From NCBI GenBank assembly GCA_963797475.1, contig CAWCPR010000003.1, positions 1,116,001 through 1,180,000 of the forward strand: DNA of 64,000 bases, read 5' to 3'. The DNA comes from CAWCPR01 sp963797475 (GTDB taxonomy: Bacteria > Chloroflexota > Anaerolineae > Anaerolineales > UBA4823). The stretch's first letter is position 1. Each line of letters starts with the position of its first letter. Both the position numbers and the translations under genes were made by a program. The notes below the pieces were generated by a model. The model saw only the letters and a program-made list of their open reading frames with translations. It was not told the DNA's origin and ran no database searches. This document shows, piece by piece, positions 17,236 to 26,590 of this stretch.

Positions 17236-18216
17236 ATGGCACTCGATCGTTTTGGACGCCCCATTCACTACTTACGCATCAGCCTGACGGATCACTGCAA
17301 CCTGCGTTGTGTTTATTGCATGCCGGAAGACATGACCTTCCGCCCGAACGCAGACTTAATGCAGGATGATGAGGTCCTGTTATTTGTGCGCCTGTTCGCC
17401 CGCCTGGGATTCAACAAGTTCCGCCTGACGGGTGGAGAGCCAACGGTGCGCGCCCACATTGTTGACCTGGTGCATGGCATCGCCGAAACTCCAGGTGTGC
17501 GCTCCCTCTCCATGACCACCAACGGTGTCCTGCTCTCCCGCCTGGCGCGCCCTTTGAAAGACGCCGGGCTGCAGCGCGTCAATATCAGCGTCGATACGCT
17601 TAACCCGGAGAAATTTCATCGCCTGACGCGTTGGGGAAAGCTGGAGGATGTCTGGGCCGGAGTTCATGCTGCCGAAGAAGTCGGGCTGACCCCGATCAAG
17701 CTCAACGCGGTCGTCGTCCGCGGCTATAACGAGTCGGATGTGGTGGACCTGGCGCGCTTGACCTACGACCATAAATGGCAGGTGCGTTTCATCGAAATGA
17801 TGCCTTTTGCCGGCGCAACCGAGCTCCAGACAACCCAGGGCGTTTCTGACGAAGAAATTCAGCAGCGCATCCGCGCCGAATTGGGCCCGCTGGAGATCGC
17901 CAATGGCGGAAAATTAGATGGCGAAGCGCGCATCTTCCAACTGCCGGGGGCGGCAGGCACCCTGGGCTTCATCTCCACCGTTACGCTGCCATTTTGTGCA
18001 TCGTGCACGCGCGCCCGGTTAACCGCCGATGGTCGCCTGCGCCTGTGCCTGCTCAGAGAGGGAGAGGTAGACCTGCTCACCCCTTTGCGCGCCGGAGCGA
18101 CCATTGAGGACTTGCGCCAGATTATTCTGGACGGCATTTGGAACAAGCCCTGGGGCCACCTCCTTGCAGACGGGGTCATCCCGCTCAACCGGGTTATGAG
18201 CGAAATTGGAGGCTGA
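17236..18216 (+). CDS. moaA: GTP 3',8-cyclase MoaA
   Basis: A 326-aa radical SAM enzyme that starts molybdenum-cofactor synthesis by converting GTP to 3',8-cyclo-GTP. The N-terminal cluster motif is CNLRCVYCMPE near residues 22-32. The second cluster is CASCTRARL near residue 254, with a further Cys in RLRLCLL. The C-terminus ends EIGG, matching the conserved GG tail. Length is normal. A HAD gene follows with a 1-bp gap and its ribosome site lies inside the end of moaA, so they are coupled. Confidence 0.95.
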   Translation: MALDRFGRPIHYLRISLTDHCNLRCVYCMPEDMTFRPNADLMQDDEVLLFVRLFARLGFNKFRLTGGEPTVRAHIVDLVHGIAETPGVRSLSMTTNGVLLSRLARPLKDAGLQRVNISVDTLNPEKFHRLTRWGKLEDVWAGVHAAEEVGLTPIKLNAVVVRGYNESDVVDLARLTYDHKWQVRFIEMMPFAGATELQTTQGVSDEEIQQRIRAELGPLEIANGGKLDGEARIFQLPGAAGTLGFISTVTLPFCASCTRARLTADGRLRLCLLREGEVDLLTPLRAGATIEDLRQIILDGIWNKPWGHLLADGVIPLNRVMSEIGG

Positions 18217-18217
18217 T

Positions 18218-18955
18218 TTGCTTTCCCCTAACGGGATACGCGCCATCCTGTTTGACCTGGATGGCACCTTGCGTCACAACCAGCCTTCATCCAACCAGGT
18301 ATTTTGGGATTTTGCTGGCTCACTGGGCGTGGAAAGCTCGCTTGAACGGCGCTGGGAAGCGGCGCGCTGGACCCACCGCTATTGGGCTTCCTCACCTGAA
18401 TTGAACGAAGACTTGCAAGAATATGCCGGCGACCAGGACCTGTTCTGGACGAACTACGCCCACCGCCACTTGCTCGTTCTCAGATGCGAGTCAAATTCAG
18501 CCGAGAAACTGGCTCCCGTCATCCACCAATATATGAAAGAGCTGCACAAACCAGTGGACTACGTCCCCCTGGATGTGCCTGAAACCCTGGCGGCTCTTAA
18601 GAGAGCCGGTTTTTTGTTGGGGGTGTTATCCAACCGGAGCGAATCCTGCGATGCCCAATTGGAGCAACTGGGGCTATACCAGTATTTCAGCTTCTCGTTA
18701 GTCGCCGGGGAGGTCGCTGCCTGGAAGCCCGACCCGCAAATCTTCCAGCAAGCGCTGCTTCGCTCAGGGACTCAGCCAGAGCAGACCCTGTATGTAGGGG
18801 ATAATTACTACGCTGACATCATCGGCGCACGGCAGGCCGGCCTCCATCCGGTGTTGATCGATCCGGAACGCGTCTTCCCCGAGGCAGATTGTCCGACAAT
18901 TCGCACCTTGGGCGAGCTGCCGGTCGTCCTGGAAAATTTGGCCCAGCGCCATTGA
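18218..18955 (+). CDS. HAD-superfamily phosphatase
   Basis: A 245-aa hydrolase with all four HAD motifs: LFDLDGTLRHN at the start (nucleophile and acid Asp), LSNRS in motif II, the Lys of AWKPDPQIF and VGDNYYADIIGARQAG for motif IV. A helical cap lies between motifs I and II. The TTG at 18218 is preferred because GGAGG (18208-18212) inside the moaA end is correctly spaced; a TTG at 18206 is the alternative. The substrate is unknown, and coupling to moaA does not by itself imply a molybdopterin role. Confidence 0.85.
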   Translation: MLSPNGIRAILFDLDGTLRHNQPSSNQVFWDFAGSLGVESSLERRWEAARWTHRYWASSPELNEDLQEYAGDQDLFWTNYAHRHLLVLRCESNSAEKLAPVIHQYMKELHKPVDYVPLDVPETLAALKRAGFLLGVLSNRSESCDAQLEQLGLYQYFSFSLVAGEVAAWKPDPQIFQQALLRSGTQPEQTLYVGDNYYADIIGARQAGLHPVLIDPERVFPEADCPTIRTLGELPVVLENLAQRH

Positions 18956-19018
18956 ACGGCTGCAGAAATGCCGCCATTCGACGCCAGCTTACCGGCGATT
19001 GGTCTTCGAGACAGGCCA

Positions 19019-19837
19019 TCATGAATTGAAGAAAGCCTGCCAAAAGGCGACGGCGATCAAAGCCCCCATAAGCGAACAGAAAAAATTCACGATGTCATTC
19101 GACAACCAAACCAGACCGCGGATACGAGTGGTCTGCGAGCCGCAGGAATGCACAGGGTGTCGCTCTGTTTCCTTGCGACAAACCGGACAGAAGTAGATCG
19201 CTTGCCAGGTCGCTCCCAGCCAGGAGTCGAACAAAGCGCCTGCCATACCGCTCAAAACGAAAACCCCGATTGCGATTAAGAATGCCGGCTCGCTCTCAAG
19301 CCCCGGGTGAAAAAGCGCCGCCGCAAGCCCCACCAGCCCCGCACCCGCCAGGGCTGCCAGCGTGCCCAGTAGTGTGATTCCACCGGATGTGCCTCGCTCG
19401 ACGATCCTGCCGTTCGTAACCAGGCGCGGCGGTGCAGAACTGAGCACTCCGAGCTCCGTCGCCCAGGTATCCGCGTTGACAGCAGCCATTGCCCCGGCAA
19501 AGGCAAACCACACCCAACCGGTCTGTGGGGCGGCAGCCAGCGCCAGAGCCAGGAGCGCCCCCAGCCCCCCATTCGCGAATACCTGTCCCCAATCTCTGCG
19601 GCTGCCTTTCGAGAACTTCTCACTCACCTCGGCCTTGCGCCGGTGAAACAAGCGCGATAACATGCTGGAAGAGGTAAAAAATAACAGCAGAACCACCGCC
19701 CAGGATAAGCCGCCGATTCCAAAAATCAAGCCGCCGGTCAAGGTCGCCGCGACAGCGCCACTTACACTGAGCGCACCGGCTTTCCAGGCCATCCAGCCTA
19801 TCAACGCTCCAAGCGAGAAACCTATTACGAGAGACAT
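19019..19837 (-). CDS. DUF92 / VTE6-like membrane protein
   Basis: A 272-aa polytopic membrane protein of the DUF92 family, which includes plant VTE6 phytyl-phosphate kinase and uncharacterised bacterial proteins. Signatures are GALSVSGAVAATLTGGLIFG, the loop KGSRRDWGQVFANGG and FAGAMAAVNADTWATELGVLS, then RLVTNGRIVERGTSGGITLLG and GALFDSWLGATWQ. A Cys pair (CPVCRKETERH) lies in the last loop. A kinase role on a polyprenyl phosphate is an inference from the family. It lies downstream of the frameshifted PH-like gene on the same strand. Confidence 0.88.
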   Translation of the reverse strand: MSLVIGFSLGALIGWMAWKAGALSVSGAVAATLTGGLIFGIGGLSWAVVLLLFFTSSSMLSRLFHRRKAEVSEKFSKGSRRDWGQVFANGGLGALLALALAAAPQTGWVWFAFAGAMAAVNADTWATELGVLSSAPPRLVTNGRIVERGTSGGITLLGTLAALAGAGLVGLAAALFHPGLESEPAFLIAIGVFVLSGMAGALFDSWLGATWQAIYFCPVCRKETERHPVHSCGSQTTRIRGLVWLSNDIVNFFCSLMGALIAVAFWQAFFNS

Positions 19838-19879
19838 TAACCTGCAACTTTGCTAATAAACAAGCATTTCTGGGGAGAG

Positions 19880-20005
19880 TTCTGTGGATAAGTGTTTAAT
19901 TTCTGTGGATAACCGGGTGATTTCAGTGGACAAGTCAGCCCGAACGTAGGATGAAAAACAGGCCAATCACAAATAATAAGGGCGTGAATGCTCCACTTGT
20001 CCACA
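19880..20005. other. Array of DnaA-box-like sequences with 21-bp spacing
   Basis: TGTGGATAA at 19883-19891 and 19904-19912 are exact complements of the DnaA box TTATCCACA. AGTGGACAA (19925-19933) is a near-box in the same orientation, and TTGTCCACA (19997-20005) is a further box in the opposite orientation inside the PH-like gene. The first three sit in TTCTGTGGATAA-type units spaced exactly 21 bp, about two helical turns. The first three lie in the gap between the PH-like and DUF92 genes. No dnaA, dnaN or other origin genes are in the window. Confidence 0.5.
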
Positions 20006-20844
20006 GGAAATACGCCAGGGGGTAACGTTCGTCGTCCCGAAAGAAAAACAGTCCCAAGATGAAATCGACCAGGAATAAGATCGCGGTTAAGTACGGGTAG
20101 AAGCAATAAACGAACGGCAGGAATGGCGCCCCGAGGCGACCCATCCGGTTCAAACCCCAGAGAAACCTGGGTTCTGGCAGAAATTGCCAGGCTTGCCCAC
20201 GCCAATAAAACGAGGCTCAAAACCAGTCCGATCAAGATCAGGTATCTTGCAGGCCTGGCGGTCCATACCCGGGCCAACAAAAAAGTGGGGTAAACGGACC
20301 TTGGCGGCATTGGGCTGAGCGATCCCAGCTCCGTCAATCGCTGGTAAGCTTTCAAGAACTCCTCTGGATCGTCTGGCGAGACTGCATAAAGGCGCTCTGG
20401 CGTGGCGATAAATACAAGTCCGGAGCCTCGGGCGGCAAGATACTCGACCTCGCCGAACCCGGACCGGCGGTGGGTGCCGAGAACGAGGCCAGGAAGGCGC
20501 GGCAACGGGAGGCGCGGGCTGCGATCCAGGTCTTCAGCCGGGCGCACCCACAATACAGCGGTCATGGGAATATCCTCCGAACGCAAACCCCAATGCAGAC
20601 GTATCCCCTCCCGCTCGAGCTGGTACCAGGCGCCGCGCAGCGCGAAAAAGCTGTATGCCAAAACAGGGATAAGCCCGAGAGCCGCCAGGGCGGGCAGCAG
20701 GTAAAGCAAAAAAACCGGGCCGATACTCGCATTGGCGGCCTGCCACAAACCCCAGCCCCCGCCCGCCAGCAGCGCCAGTATCATGATCCCCTGGAAAATA
20801 AGCCCCAGACGCCTGGGTGGATGAAAAATAGAACCTTCATACAC
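19935..20844 (-). pseudogene. PH-like membrane protein gene with a +1 frameshift
   Basis: The upstream frame begins with GTG at 20844 and encodes two N-terminal helices, a PH-like beta region (REGIRLHWGLRSEDIP) and a third helix (YLILIGLVLSLVLLAWASLAI), reaching AVRLLLLPVLN. The natural continuation (AILFLVDFILGLFFFRDDE, then FLWTSGAFTPLLFVIGLFFIL) is in another frame and stops at 19935. Removing one base of the GG at 20085-20086 (CC on the coding strand) joins them. Without that, the first frame runs on to 19837 as an atypical, His/Pro-rich tail. It is a real mutation or a sequencing error. TATAAA (20858-20853) lies 8 nt before the GTG. Confidence 0.75.
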
Positions 20845-20921
20845 AAGCCGTATTTATACCATAGCCGCGGTTCGCCAGATGAATTTCGGCGGTGCAGCAG
20901 CCGCTATGTTGTAATAGGGGG

Positions 20922-20941
20922 AGTTGGGAGTTGGGAGTTGG
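20922..20941 (+). repeat. Short tandem repeat, GAGTTGG x3
   Basis: Three head-to-tail copies of a 7-bp GAGTTGG unit in the gap between the SIMPL and PH-like genes. No function is evident. Confidence 0.6.
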
Positions 20942-20970
20942 GCCTGGGATAGGGTTACGTGTTAATTAAT

Positions 20971-21003
20971 CAGGGCAGCATGGTTTGCCGCCACGCTGCC
21001 CTG
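20971..21003 (-). terminator. Terminator-like hairpin after the SIMPL gene
   Basis: CAGGGCAGC..GG pairs with CC..GCTGCCCTG (12 of 13 positions) around a 7-nt loop. It lies 22 bp past the SIMPL stop on that strand and is followed by ATTAATTAA instead of a pure T run. Confidence 0.5.
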
Positions 21004-21025
21004 GCAGAACTTACCTGCTTAGCGA

Positions 21026-21781
21026 TCAGTGAATCTCATAAACAATGCTGACATCGACGGTTACGAGCATTTGGCCAGGAGACACAGGAACACTGGCAAC
21101 ATCCAACGCCCCTGCCCCGCCTTTCGCCTGGTAGAATGGAACCGGCTGGGAGCCGGTGGAGGTCGAGATGGATTGGACTGCTCCCAATGTCACGCCAGCA
21201 GCCTGGGCGAGCTCATCCGCCTGAGCTTTCGCATCCGCGACCGCAGCCTTACGAGCATCCGAAAGCGCCTGAGTCCGGTCGGCGACATCGAACTGAATAC
21301 CGTTTATGGAATTTGCACCGGCCTTGACCGTGGCATCCAAAAGGTCACCGATCTTGTCGAGGTCGCGAACTGTCACGTAAACGGTATTATCCACCATGTA
21401 CTTGACCTCGCCTACAGGCTTCCCCTGGTTGTCGTACTGCTGCTGGGGGTAGATACTGAAATTGGTCGTCTGAATATCCTTGGCGTTGACGCCCATATTC
21501 TTGATCGCATCGATCACTTTTTGCGATTGGGTATTGTTACTGGAAACCGCCTCGGCCGCATTCGTCCCCTCCGTGTGTACACCAATATTAATATAGGCGA
21601 TATCCGGGGTCAGGTAAGTCTGACCACTCCCGCTTACGCTCAAAGTCCTCGGAGGAGTCTGTGCTGAGCCTTCCGTGCCGGGTGTAGGCGTCAGGCCTTG
21701 GGCCGACGCGACGCCGCCGCAGGCTCCTAGAAGAGCCCCGATCAATAGGATACTGATTGTGATAAAAAATTTGTTGCGCAT
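21026..21781 (-). CDS. SIMPL-domain (DUF541) lipoprotein
   Basis: A 251-aa exported protein. The N-terminus MRNKFFITISILLIGALLGAC ends in a lipobox (LGAC), followed by a Thr/Pro linker, so it should be a surface-anchored lipoprotein. The SIMPL domain starts at RTLSVSGSGQTYLTPDIAYI and includes ALSDARKAAVADAKAQADELA, as in BP26/OMP28-like proteins of unknown function. The ATG at 21781 has GGAGAG upstream and is preferred to 21793. A terminator-like hairpin follows. Confidence 0.88.
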   Translation of the reverse strand: MRNKFFITISILLIGALLGACGGVASAQGLTPTPGTEGSAQTPPRTLSVSGSGQTYLTPDIAYINIGVHTEGTNAAEAVSSNNTQSQKVIDAIKNMGVNAKDIQTTNFSIYPQQQYDNQGKPVGEVKYMVDNTVYVTVRDLDKIGDLLDATVKAGANSINGIQFDVADRTQALSDARKAAVADAKAQADELAQAAGVTLGAVQSISTSTGSQPVPFYQAKGGAGALDVASVPVSPGQMLVTVDVSIVYEIH

Positions 21782-21795
21782 ATTACTCTCCAATT

Positions 21796-21894
21796 TTGAT
21801 GGTTATCTGAAATCGTGTTACGGGGTTGGCTAACCTTCGATTAGCACCGACCGCTGGCCTAGGGCCAGGGGCAGAACGCCCAACACTTGTTCAT
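21796..21894 (+). repeat. Dispersed palindromic repeat, copy D
   Basis: Parallel to copy C: ATCGTGTTACGGGGTTGGC, hairpin CTGGCCTAGGGCCAG and CGCCCAACACTTGTTCATT. It lies just upstream of the SIMPL gene. The rest of the gap to 22036 shows no gene or clear signal. Confidence 0.6.
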
Positions 21895-22035
21895 TATTTT
21901 TCGTACGCTTTTCAGGACGCTGATCTTCGCCGAAAAGTTCCCGTCGACATCCCTTGAAAAGGCGCCAAACAAATGCTAGACGCTGCAGCCAACCGGAAAG
22001 TTCCCCGTAACGCCTGCCCTCTACCCATAAATAGC

Positions 22036-22092
22036 GTTAGGCGCTCTTGGCGCGCCACGCGTTTTGATGAAAAGAGATATTCATCGTATAAG
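22036..22092 (-). repeat. Dispersed palindromic repeat, copy E, abutting a promoter
   Basis: Inverted relative to copies A-D: GGCGCTCTTGGCGCGCCACGCG, then TTGATGAAAAGAGATATTCATC and GTATAAGG. It ends two bases before TACAAT (22094-22099), the -10 of the DUF389 gene whose ATG is 6 nt further on. Confidence 0.6.
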
Positions 22093-22105
22093 GTACAATA
22101 CTTGA

Positions 22106-23680
22106 ATGATCAGCTCCGATAAACCGCCAAAACCATCCCTCAGGATTCGCTTGCTTTTCCAGTGGCGGCGCCTGGTCAACATCAGCCCTGAGCGTCGAGG
22201 GGAGGTGCGGGTCCAACTCCGTGAAGCCTCACATCCCGACTTTTCTTTCTTCCTCCTGGTGGTGCTCTCCTGCGTGATCGCCAGCCTGGGTCTTTTGGTA
22301 GACTCTGGCGCAATTATCATCGGCGCCATGCTGGTCGCTCCATTGATGTCCCCCATTATCGGATTGGGCCTGTCTTCCATCACCGGCGACGAACATCTAT
22401 TGAGAGATGCAGTTTCCGCTCTGGTGCGCGGCGCCCTGCTGGCGGTTTTGATCTCGTTTTTCATCACCTGGGTGAACAGTCACCTGCCTTTCGTGGTGCT
22501 GCAAGAGCTGCCCGGAGAAGTGCTGGCGCGCACCCATCCCGGGCCGATCGACCTGGGTGTGGCCCTGGCAGGCGGACTGGCTGCTGCCTTTGCCCTGGCG
22601 ATGCCCAATATCTCAGCCGCTTTACCGGGAGTCGCCATCGCGACTGCGTTAATGCCGCCGCTTTGCACGATTGGGGTCGGATTGGCATTAGGTCGCTGGA
22701 TTGTCGCTGGCGGCGCCTCTCTGCTGTTCATTACCAACGCAGTTACCATCGCATTCGCTGCTTCCTTGGTATTTTTCTTGCTAGGTTTTAGCCCTGGTTT
22801 CGTTAACAACGCCAGGCGTGTGCCGCGCAATTTAATCGTATCCGCTATATTAACGATAATCTTGCTCGGCACCCTGAGCTACGTCAGCCTGCAATTCGTC
22901 CAGGCCGCCAATGATAATCGCGAGATTGAGTCGGTCGTCCAAGATGAAGTGACCAGGCAGGGCGCAGAGCTGGTGGAGTGGAGCTCCAGTTACGAAAACG
23001 AGACACTCACCTTGAATATCGTCGTCCGGACAACCCGCGTGTTCCAATACCAGGACAGCGTGGCCTTGCAAAAATCAATTGCCGACCGGCTGCAGCGCCC
23101 GGTCGCCGTCATCGTGAACCAGGTGTTCGCCGCCCGCCTGGATCCGCTTATCCCACCCACATTCACGAACACCCCGACCGTTACACGAACCAACACACCC
23201 GGTCCCAGCCCCACTTTCACCAGCAGCCCTACCCCAAGCGCCACGGCGACGGCGATCCCTACCAGCACATCGACGCCCACAAACACTCTTACATTCACTC
23301 CCACGCCAACCCAGACCCCCACGCCGGCCCAGGCGCGTATCGTCAATGAGGCTATGCCTGGCTTAAGAATGCGCCAATGGCCTGAAGGTCCAATGATCGC
23401 GACCTTGCGAGTGGGAGAAACCTTGACCGTATTGTACGGGCGGCAGGTTTTGAACGGGCTGGTTTGGGTAGAAGTTCACGATGAAGAAGGCCGGATTGGG
23501 TGGATCCCGCTGCACTATCTCGCAATTATTACCCCTACGCCGACCCTTACAGCAGAGCCGTCGGCAACGCACACCGTCACGCCCACCCAGCAGGAGAGCC
23601 TTGAACCCACGCGAACCCCTTCGCCAGCCCCTACACGCTTCTCGACGGGCTCGCCTCCTGCTGCGACGCCTGCTCCGTAA
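22106..23680 (+). CDS. DUF389 membrane protein with C-terminal SH3-like domain
   Basis: A 524-aa protein. Residues 40-250 form the DUF389 (TIGR00341-like) membrane domain with about six helices and the hallmark SGAIIIGAMLVAPLMSPIIG. A small soluble domain follows (residues 270-345), then a Thr/Pro linker (TPTVTRTNTPGPSPTF), an SH3b-like module (residues 413-475: GLRMRQWPEGPMIATLRVGE and GRIGWIPLHYL) and a second Thr/Pro tail. SH3b modules usually bind cell-wall material, so the tail is probably outside the cell. DUF389 function is unknown. The -10 lies 6 nt before the ATG. Confidence 0.85.
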   Translation: MISSDKPPKPSLRIRLLFQWRRLVNISPERRGEVRVQLREASHPDFSFFLLVVLSCVIASLGLLVDSGAIIIGAMLVAPLMSPIIGLGLSSITGDEHLLRDAVSALVRGALLAVLISFFITWVNSHLPFVVLQELPGEVLARTHPGPIDLGVALAGGLAAAFALAMPNISAALPGVAIATALMPPLCTIGVGLALGRWIVAGGASLLFITNAVTIAFAASLVFFLLGFSPGFVNNARRVPRNLIVSAILTIILLGTLSYVSLQFVQAANDNREIESVVQDEVTRQGAELVEWSSSYENETLTLNIVVRTTRVFQYQDSVALQKSIADRLQRPVAVIVNQVFAARLDPLIPPTFTNTPTVTRTNTPGPSPTFTSSPTPSATATAIPTSTSTPTNTLTFTPTPTQTPTPAQARIVNEAMPGLRMRQWPEGPMIATLRVGETLTVLYGRQVLNGLVWVEVHDEEGRIGWIPLHYLAIITPTPTLTAEPSATHTVTPTQQESLEPTRTPSPAPTRFSTGSPPAATPAP

Positions 23681-23743
23681 CCGGCCGGATAACTTATATA
23701 AATTTCTTACGTCTCGTTTTCTCTTCGTTAATTAACCTGATGA

Positions 23744-23749
23744 TATAAT
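23744..23749 (+). promoter_or_regulatory. -10 element of the clpC gene
   Basis: TATAAT at 23744-23749 in GATGATATAATTTCC, 40 bp before the ATG, with AGGAAGG as ribosome site between them. No clear -35 or CtsR/CIRCE operator is seen. Confidence 0.45.
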
Positions 23750-23789
23750 TTCCGCGGCAGGTATTCCCTGCAAAAGGAAGGTAACTCCT

Positions 23790-26273
23790 ATGATGCGATT
23801 TGATCGATTTACCGAGCGGGCCCAGGAGGCCGCTCAAAGGGCGGCTGAGATCATTCAGCGGTACGGACATAACCAGATTGATACCGAACATATTTTGCTG
23901 GCATTGATCGAGCAGCCCCAGGGAGTAATCCCTCAAATTTTAGAGTACTTAAAGGTAGATGCGAACGCCCTGACCGAGCGATTGGATTATATTTTACGGA
24001 CGAGCCCTAAAGCGAACATTTTCGGCGGCGGGGCAGGCCAGATTTTCATCACGCCGCGCGTCAAGCGCATCATCGACCTGGCAAATGAGGAAGCAAATAA
24101 GCTCAAGGACGAGTACATTTCTACCGAGCACATCTTTCTGGCGATCCTGAGCGAACGTTCCACCCCGGCAGCCCGTCTGTTGGAAGGGGCGGGTGTCACT
24201 CGCGAGCGCGTTTACGAAGCTGTGCAGCAAATTCGCGGCGGGCAGCGCGTCACCGACCCGCAGGCCGAAACGCGCTACCGCACTTTGGATAGGTATTCGC
24301 GCGATTTGACCCAGTTGGCAAGGGAGGGCAAGCTGGACCCGGTCATTGGGCGCGACACAGAGATCCTGAGGGTAATCCAGGTCCTTTCCCGCCGGACCAA
24401 GAACAATCCCGTTTTGATCGGCGAAGCCGGCGTCGGCAAAACCGCCATCGTCGAGGGATTGGCGCAGAAGATCGCCACGAATGATGTGCCTGAGATCCTG
24501 ACCGGCAAGCGCGTCCTGGCCCTTGACCTGGGCGCGATGATTGCCGGCTCACGGTTCCGCGGCGAGTTCGAAGAGCGCTTGAAAGCTGCGCTCGAGGAAG
24601 TCGAGCGCGCCGAAGGTGAAGTCATCTTGTTCATCGACGAGCTTCATACGGTTGTCGGTGCAGGCGCTGCCCAAGGCGCAATGGACGCCTCCAACATGCT
24701 CAAGCCGGCCCTGTCGCGCGGCGAGCTGCAATGCGTCGGCGCGACCACGCTTGACGAATACCACAAGTATATCGAGAAGGATGCCGCTTTAGAGCGCCGC
24801 TTTGCTCCGGTTTACGTGGAAGAGCCCAACGTGGAAGACACGATTAAAATGCTGAACGGGCTGAGAGATCGCTACGAAGCTCATCATAAAGTGCATTTCT
24901 CAGACGAAGCATTGGTGGCTGCCGCCCGGCTCTCCTCACGTTATGTGACCGACCGGCGCCTGCCAGACAAAGCCATCGACTTGATCGACGAAGCCGCGGC
25001 CAAGCTGCGCGTGGCGCTTTACTCGCTCCCGCCCAACTTAAAGGAGATGAAGAGCGACATCGATCGTCTCATGGCTGAGGAAGAACAGGCCGGGGTCGAG
25101 CGAGACTATGAGCGCGCCGCTCAGAAAAAGGCAGAGAGACTGCGAATGGAAAACGAGTTCAACGAGCTGCGCGACCACTGGGAAGCCGACCACCAGCTTG
25201 ATGAAGTCGTAGATGCCCAGGATATCGCCTCAGTAGTAGCTCAATGGACCGGGATTCCTGTGAACCAGATGATGGAAACGGAGGCGGAGAAGCTGCTCCA
25301 GATGGAAGATCGCCTGCACGAACACATCATCGGGCAGGATGAAGCCATCCGGGCGATCTCCGACGCCATCCGTCGCGCCCGATCGGGTCTCAAGGACCCA
25401 CGCCGGCCGATCGGCTCTTTCATCTTCATCGGCCCCTCAGGCGTAGGTAAGACGGAGCTCGCCAGGGCGTTGGCTGAGTTTATGTTTGATGACGAAGAAG
25501 CCCTGGTGCGCATCGATATGAGCGAATACCGCGAGCAACACACAGTTTCGCGCTTGTTCGGGGCTCCCCCCGGTTACGTTGGCTACGAGGAAGGCGGGCA
25601 GTTGACCGAAGCCGTTCGCCGGCGACCCTACCGGGTGATCCTCTTCGACGAGATCGAAAAGGCCCATCCGGAAGTCTGGAATGCACTCTTGCAAATCCTG
25701 GATGACGGCCGCCTCACTGACGGGCAGGGACGGGTGGTTGATTTCCGCAACACTGTGTTGATCATGACCAGCAACCTGGGCACCGAATTTGTACGCAAAT
25801 CGGGCAGCCTGGGCTTCTTGCAGCGCTCAGGCAGCAGCGAGGAGCGCCAGGAAAATGAGAAGATCGAAAAGGCGCTGAAAAGCACTTTTCGCCCTGAGTT
25901 TCTCAACCGCATCGACGAGATCATCACGTTTTCGCCGCTGTCACTCGATCAGATGGGTCAAATCGTCGATCTGCAGATGAAAGAAGTCGGTGAGCGGCTG
26001 CAGGAACGCGGTCTGGACGTCCAGCTCAGCACAGAGGCGCGCAGTTGGTTGGCGCAAGAGGGATTCGATCCCGATTTCGGCGCCCGGCCGTTACGCCGAG
26101 CCCTGCAGAAATATGTCGAGAGCCCGCTTTCCATCAGCCTGCTCAGCGGGGAATTCAAGGAAGGCGAGACGATCGTGGTCGACGTGGACGAGGAATTTAA
26201 AAAACTCGTCTTCCGCTCGATGGGACCGGCGATCCCGGCAGGTAAATTCAATACCGTGCAAGCGCAAAGCTAG
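23790..26273 (+). CDS. clpC: ATP-dependent Clp protease ATP-binding subunit ClpC
   Basis: An 827-aa Hsp100 unfoldase that feeds ClpP and acts in protein quality control. Domains in order: double Clp-N repeat (residues 1-145), AAA1 with Walker [14 protein letters not shown] near residue 210 and Walker [11 protein letters not shown], a short linker with a UVR-like stretch ([15 protein letters not shown] near 430), AAA2 with Walker [15 protein letters not shown] near residue 549 and Walker [14 protein letters not shown], and the C-terminal D2-small domain ([18 protein letters not shown]). The short middle region marks ClpC, not ClpB. A strong terminator follows. Confidence 0.96.
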   Translation: MMRFDRFTERAQEAAQRAAEIIQRYGHNQIDTEHILLALIEQPQGVIPQILEYLKVDANALTERLDYILRTSPKANIFGGGAGQIFITPRVKRIIDLANEEANKLKDEYISTEHIFLAILSERSTPAARLLEGAGVTRERVYEAVQQIRGGQRVTDPQAETRYRTLDRYSRDLTQLAREGKLDPVIGRDTEILRVIQVLSRRTKNNPVLIGEAGVGKTAIVEGLAQKIATNDVPEILTGKRVLALDLGAMIAGSRFRGEFEERLKAALEEVERAEGEVILFIDELHTVVGAGAAQGAMDASNMLKPALSRGELQCVGATTLDEYHKYIEKDAALERRFAPVYVEEPNVEDTIKMLNGLRDRYEAHHKVHFSDEALVAAARLSSRYVTDRRLPDKAIDLIDEAAAKLRVALYSLPPNLKEMKSDIDRLMAEEEQAGVERDYERAAQKKAERLRMENEFNELRDHWEADHQLDEVVDAQDIASVVAQWTGIPVNQMMETEAEKLLQMEDRLHEHIIGQDEAIRAISDAIRRARSGLKDPRRPIGSFIFIGPSGVGKTELARALAEFMFDDEEALVRIDMSEYREQHTVSRLFGAPPGYVGYEEGGQLTEAVRRRPYRVILFDEIEKAHPEVWNALLQILDDGRLTDGQGRVVDFRNTVLIMTSNLGTEFVRKSGSLGFLQRSGSSEERQENEKIEKALKSTFRPEFLNRIDEIITFSPLSLDQMGQIVDLQMKEVGERLQERGLDVQLSTEARSWLAQEGFDPDFGARPLRRALQKYVESPLSISLLSGEFKEGETIVVDVDEEFKKLVFRSMGPAIPAGKFNTVQAQS

Positions 26274-26296
26274 GAAGTTTGCCAAATCTTCTTCTC

Positions 26297-26328
26297 CCGG
26301 CGCTGGTGAATTCACCAGCGCCGGTTTT
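26297..26328 (+). terminator. Intrinsic terminator after clpC
   Basis: A perfect 28-bp palindrome (26297-26324, arms CCGGCGCTGGTGAA / TTCACCAGCGCCGG) followed by TTTT, 23 bp after the clpC stop. Confidence 0.85.
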
Positions 26329-26373
26329 GTATCTCTTTTCAGGGGGTCGTTAACTTTTCTCAAGCACCTATTT

Positions 26374-26450
26374 TGATGAATCTCTGGAGATTGCGGCATA
26401 GCCGCAACTCTCCATCATATTGCGTGGTACGCCATAAGCGCCCGACACTT
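26374..26450 (+). repeat. Dispersed palindromic repeat, copy F (long form)
   Basis: TGATGAATCTCTGGAGATTG, the GCGGC/GCCGC stem, CTCTCCATCATATTGCGTGG, TACGCCATAAGCGCCCGACA. Nearly identical to copy B over its first half. The remaining 140 bp up to the CNBD gene hold no further recognised signal. Confidence 0.7.
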
Positions 26451-26590
26451 GTAATGATCCCTGCACAGGTTTACCAAGGATAAACGTCCTTACCAGGATG
26501 ATATTCGTCTATTCTTTGAGGATGTTTGCCACTGGAATCGCCTTGCCAGTCAGGGTAAATTGATAAGACAGAAAAAGAGAAGGTCGCTTT

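Noticed and set aside
19837..19934. C-terminal extension of the PH-like protein in the unshifted frame
   Set aside because: Its composition is atypical and crosses repeated DnaA-like boxes; the natural C-terminus lies in the other frame.
19838..20005. Chromosomal origin oriC
   Set aside because: DnaA boxes are present, but there is no AT-rich unwinding element and no dnaA, dnaN, gyr or rpmH gene nearby.
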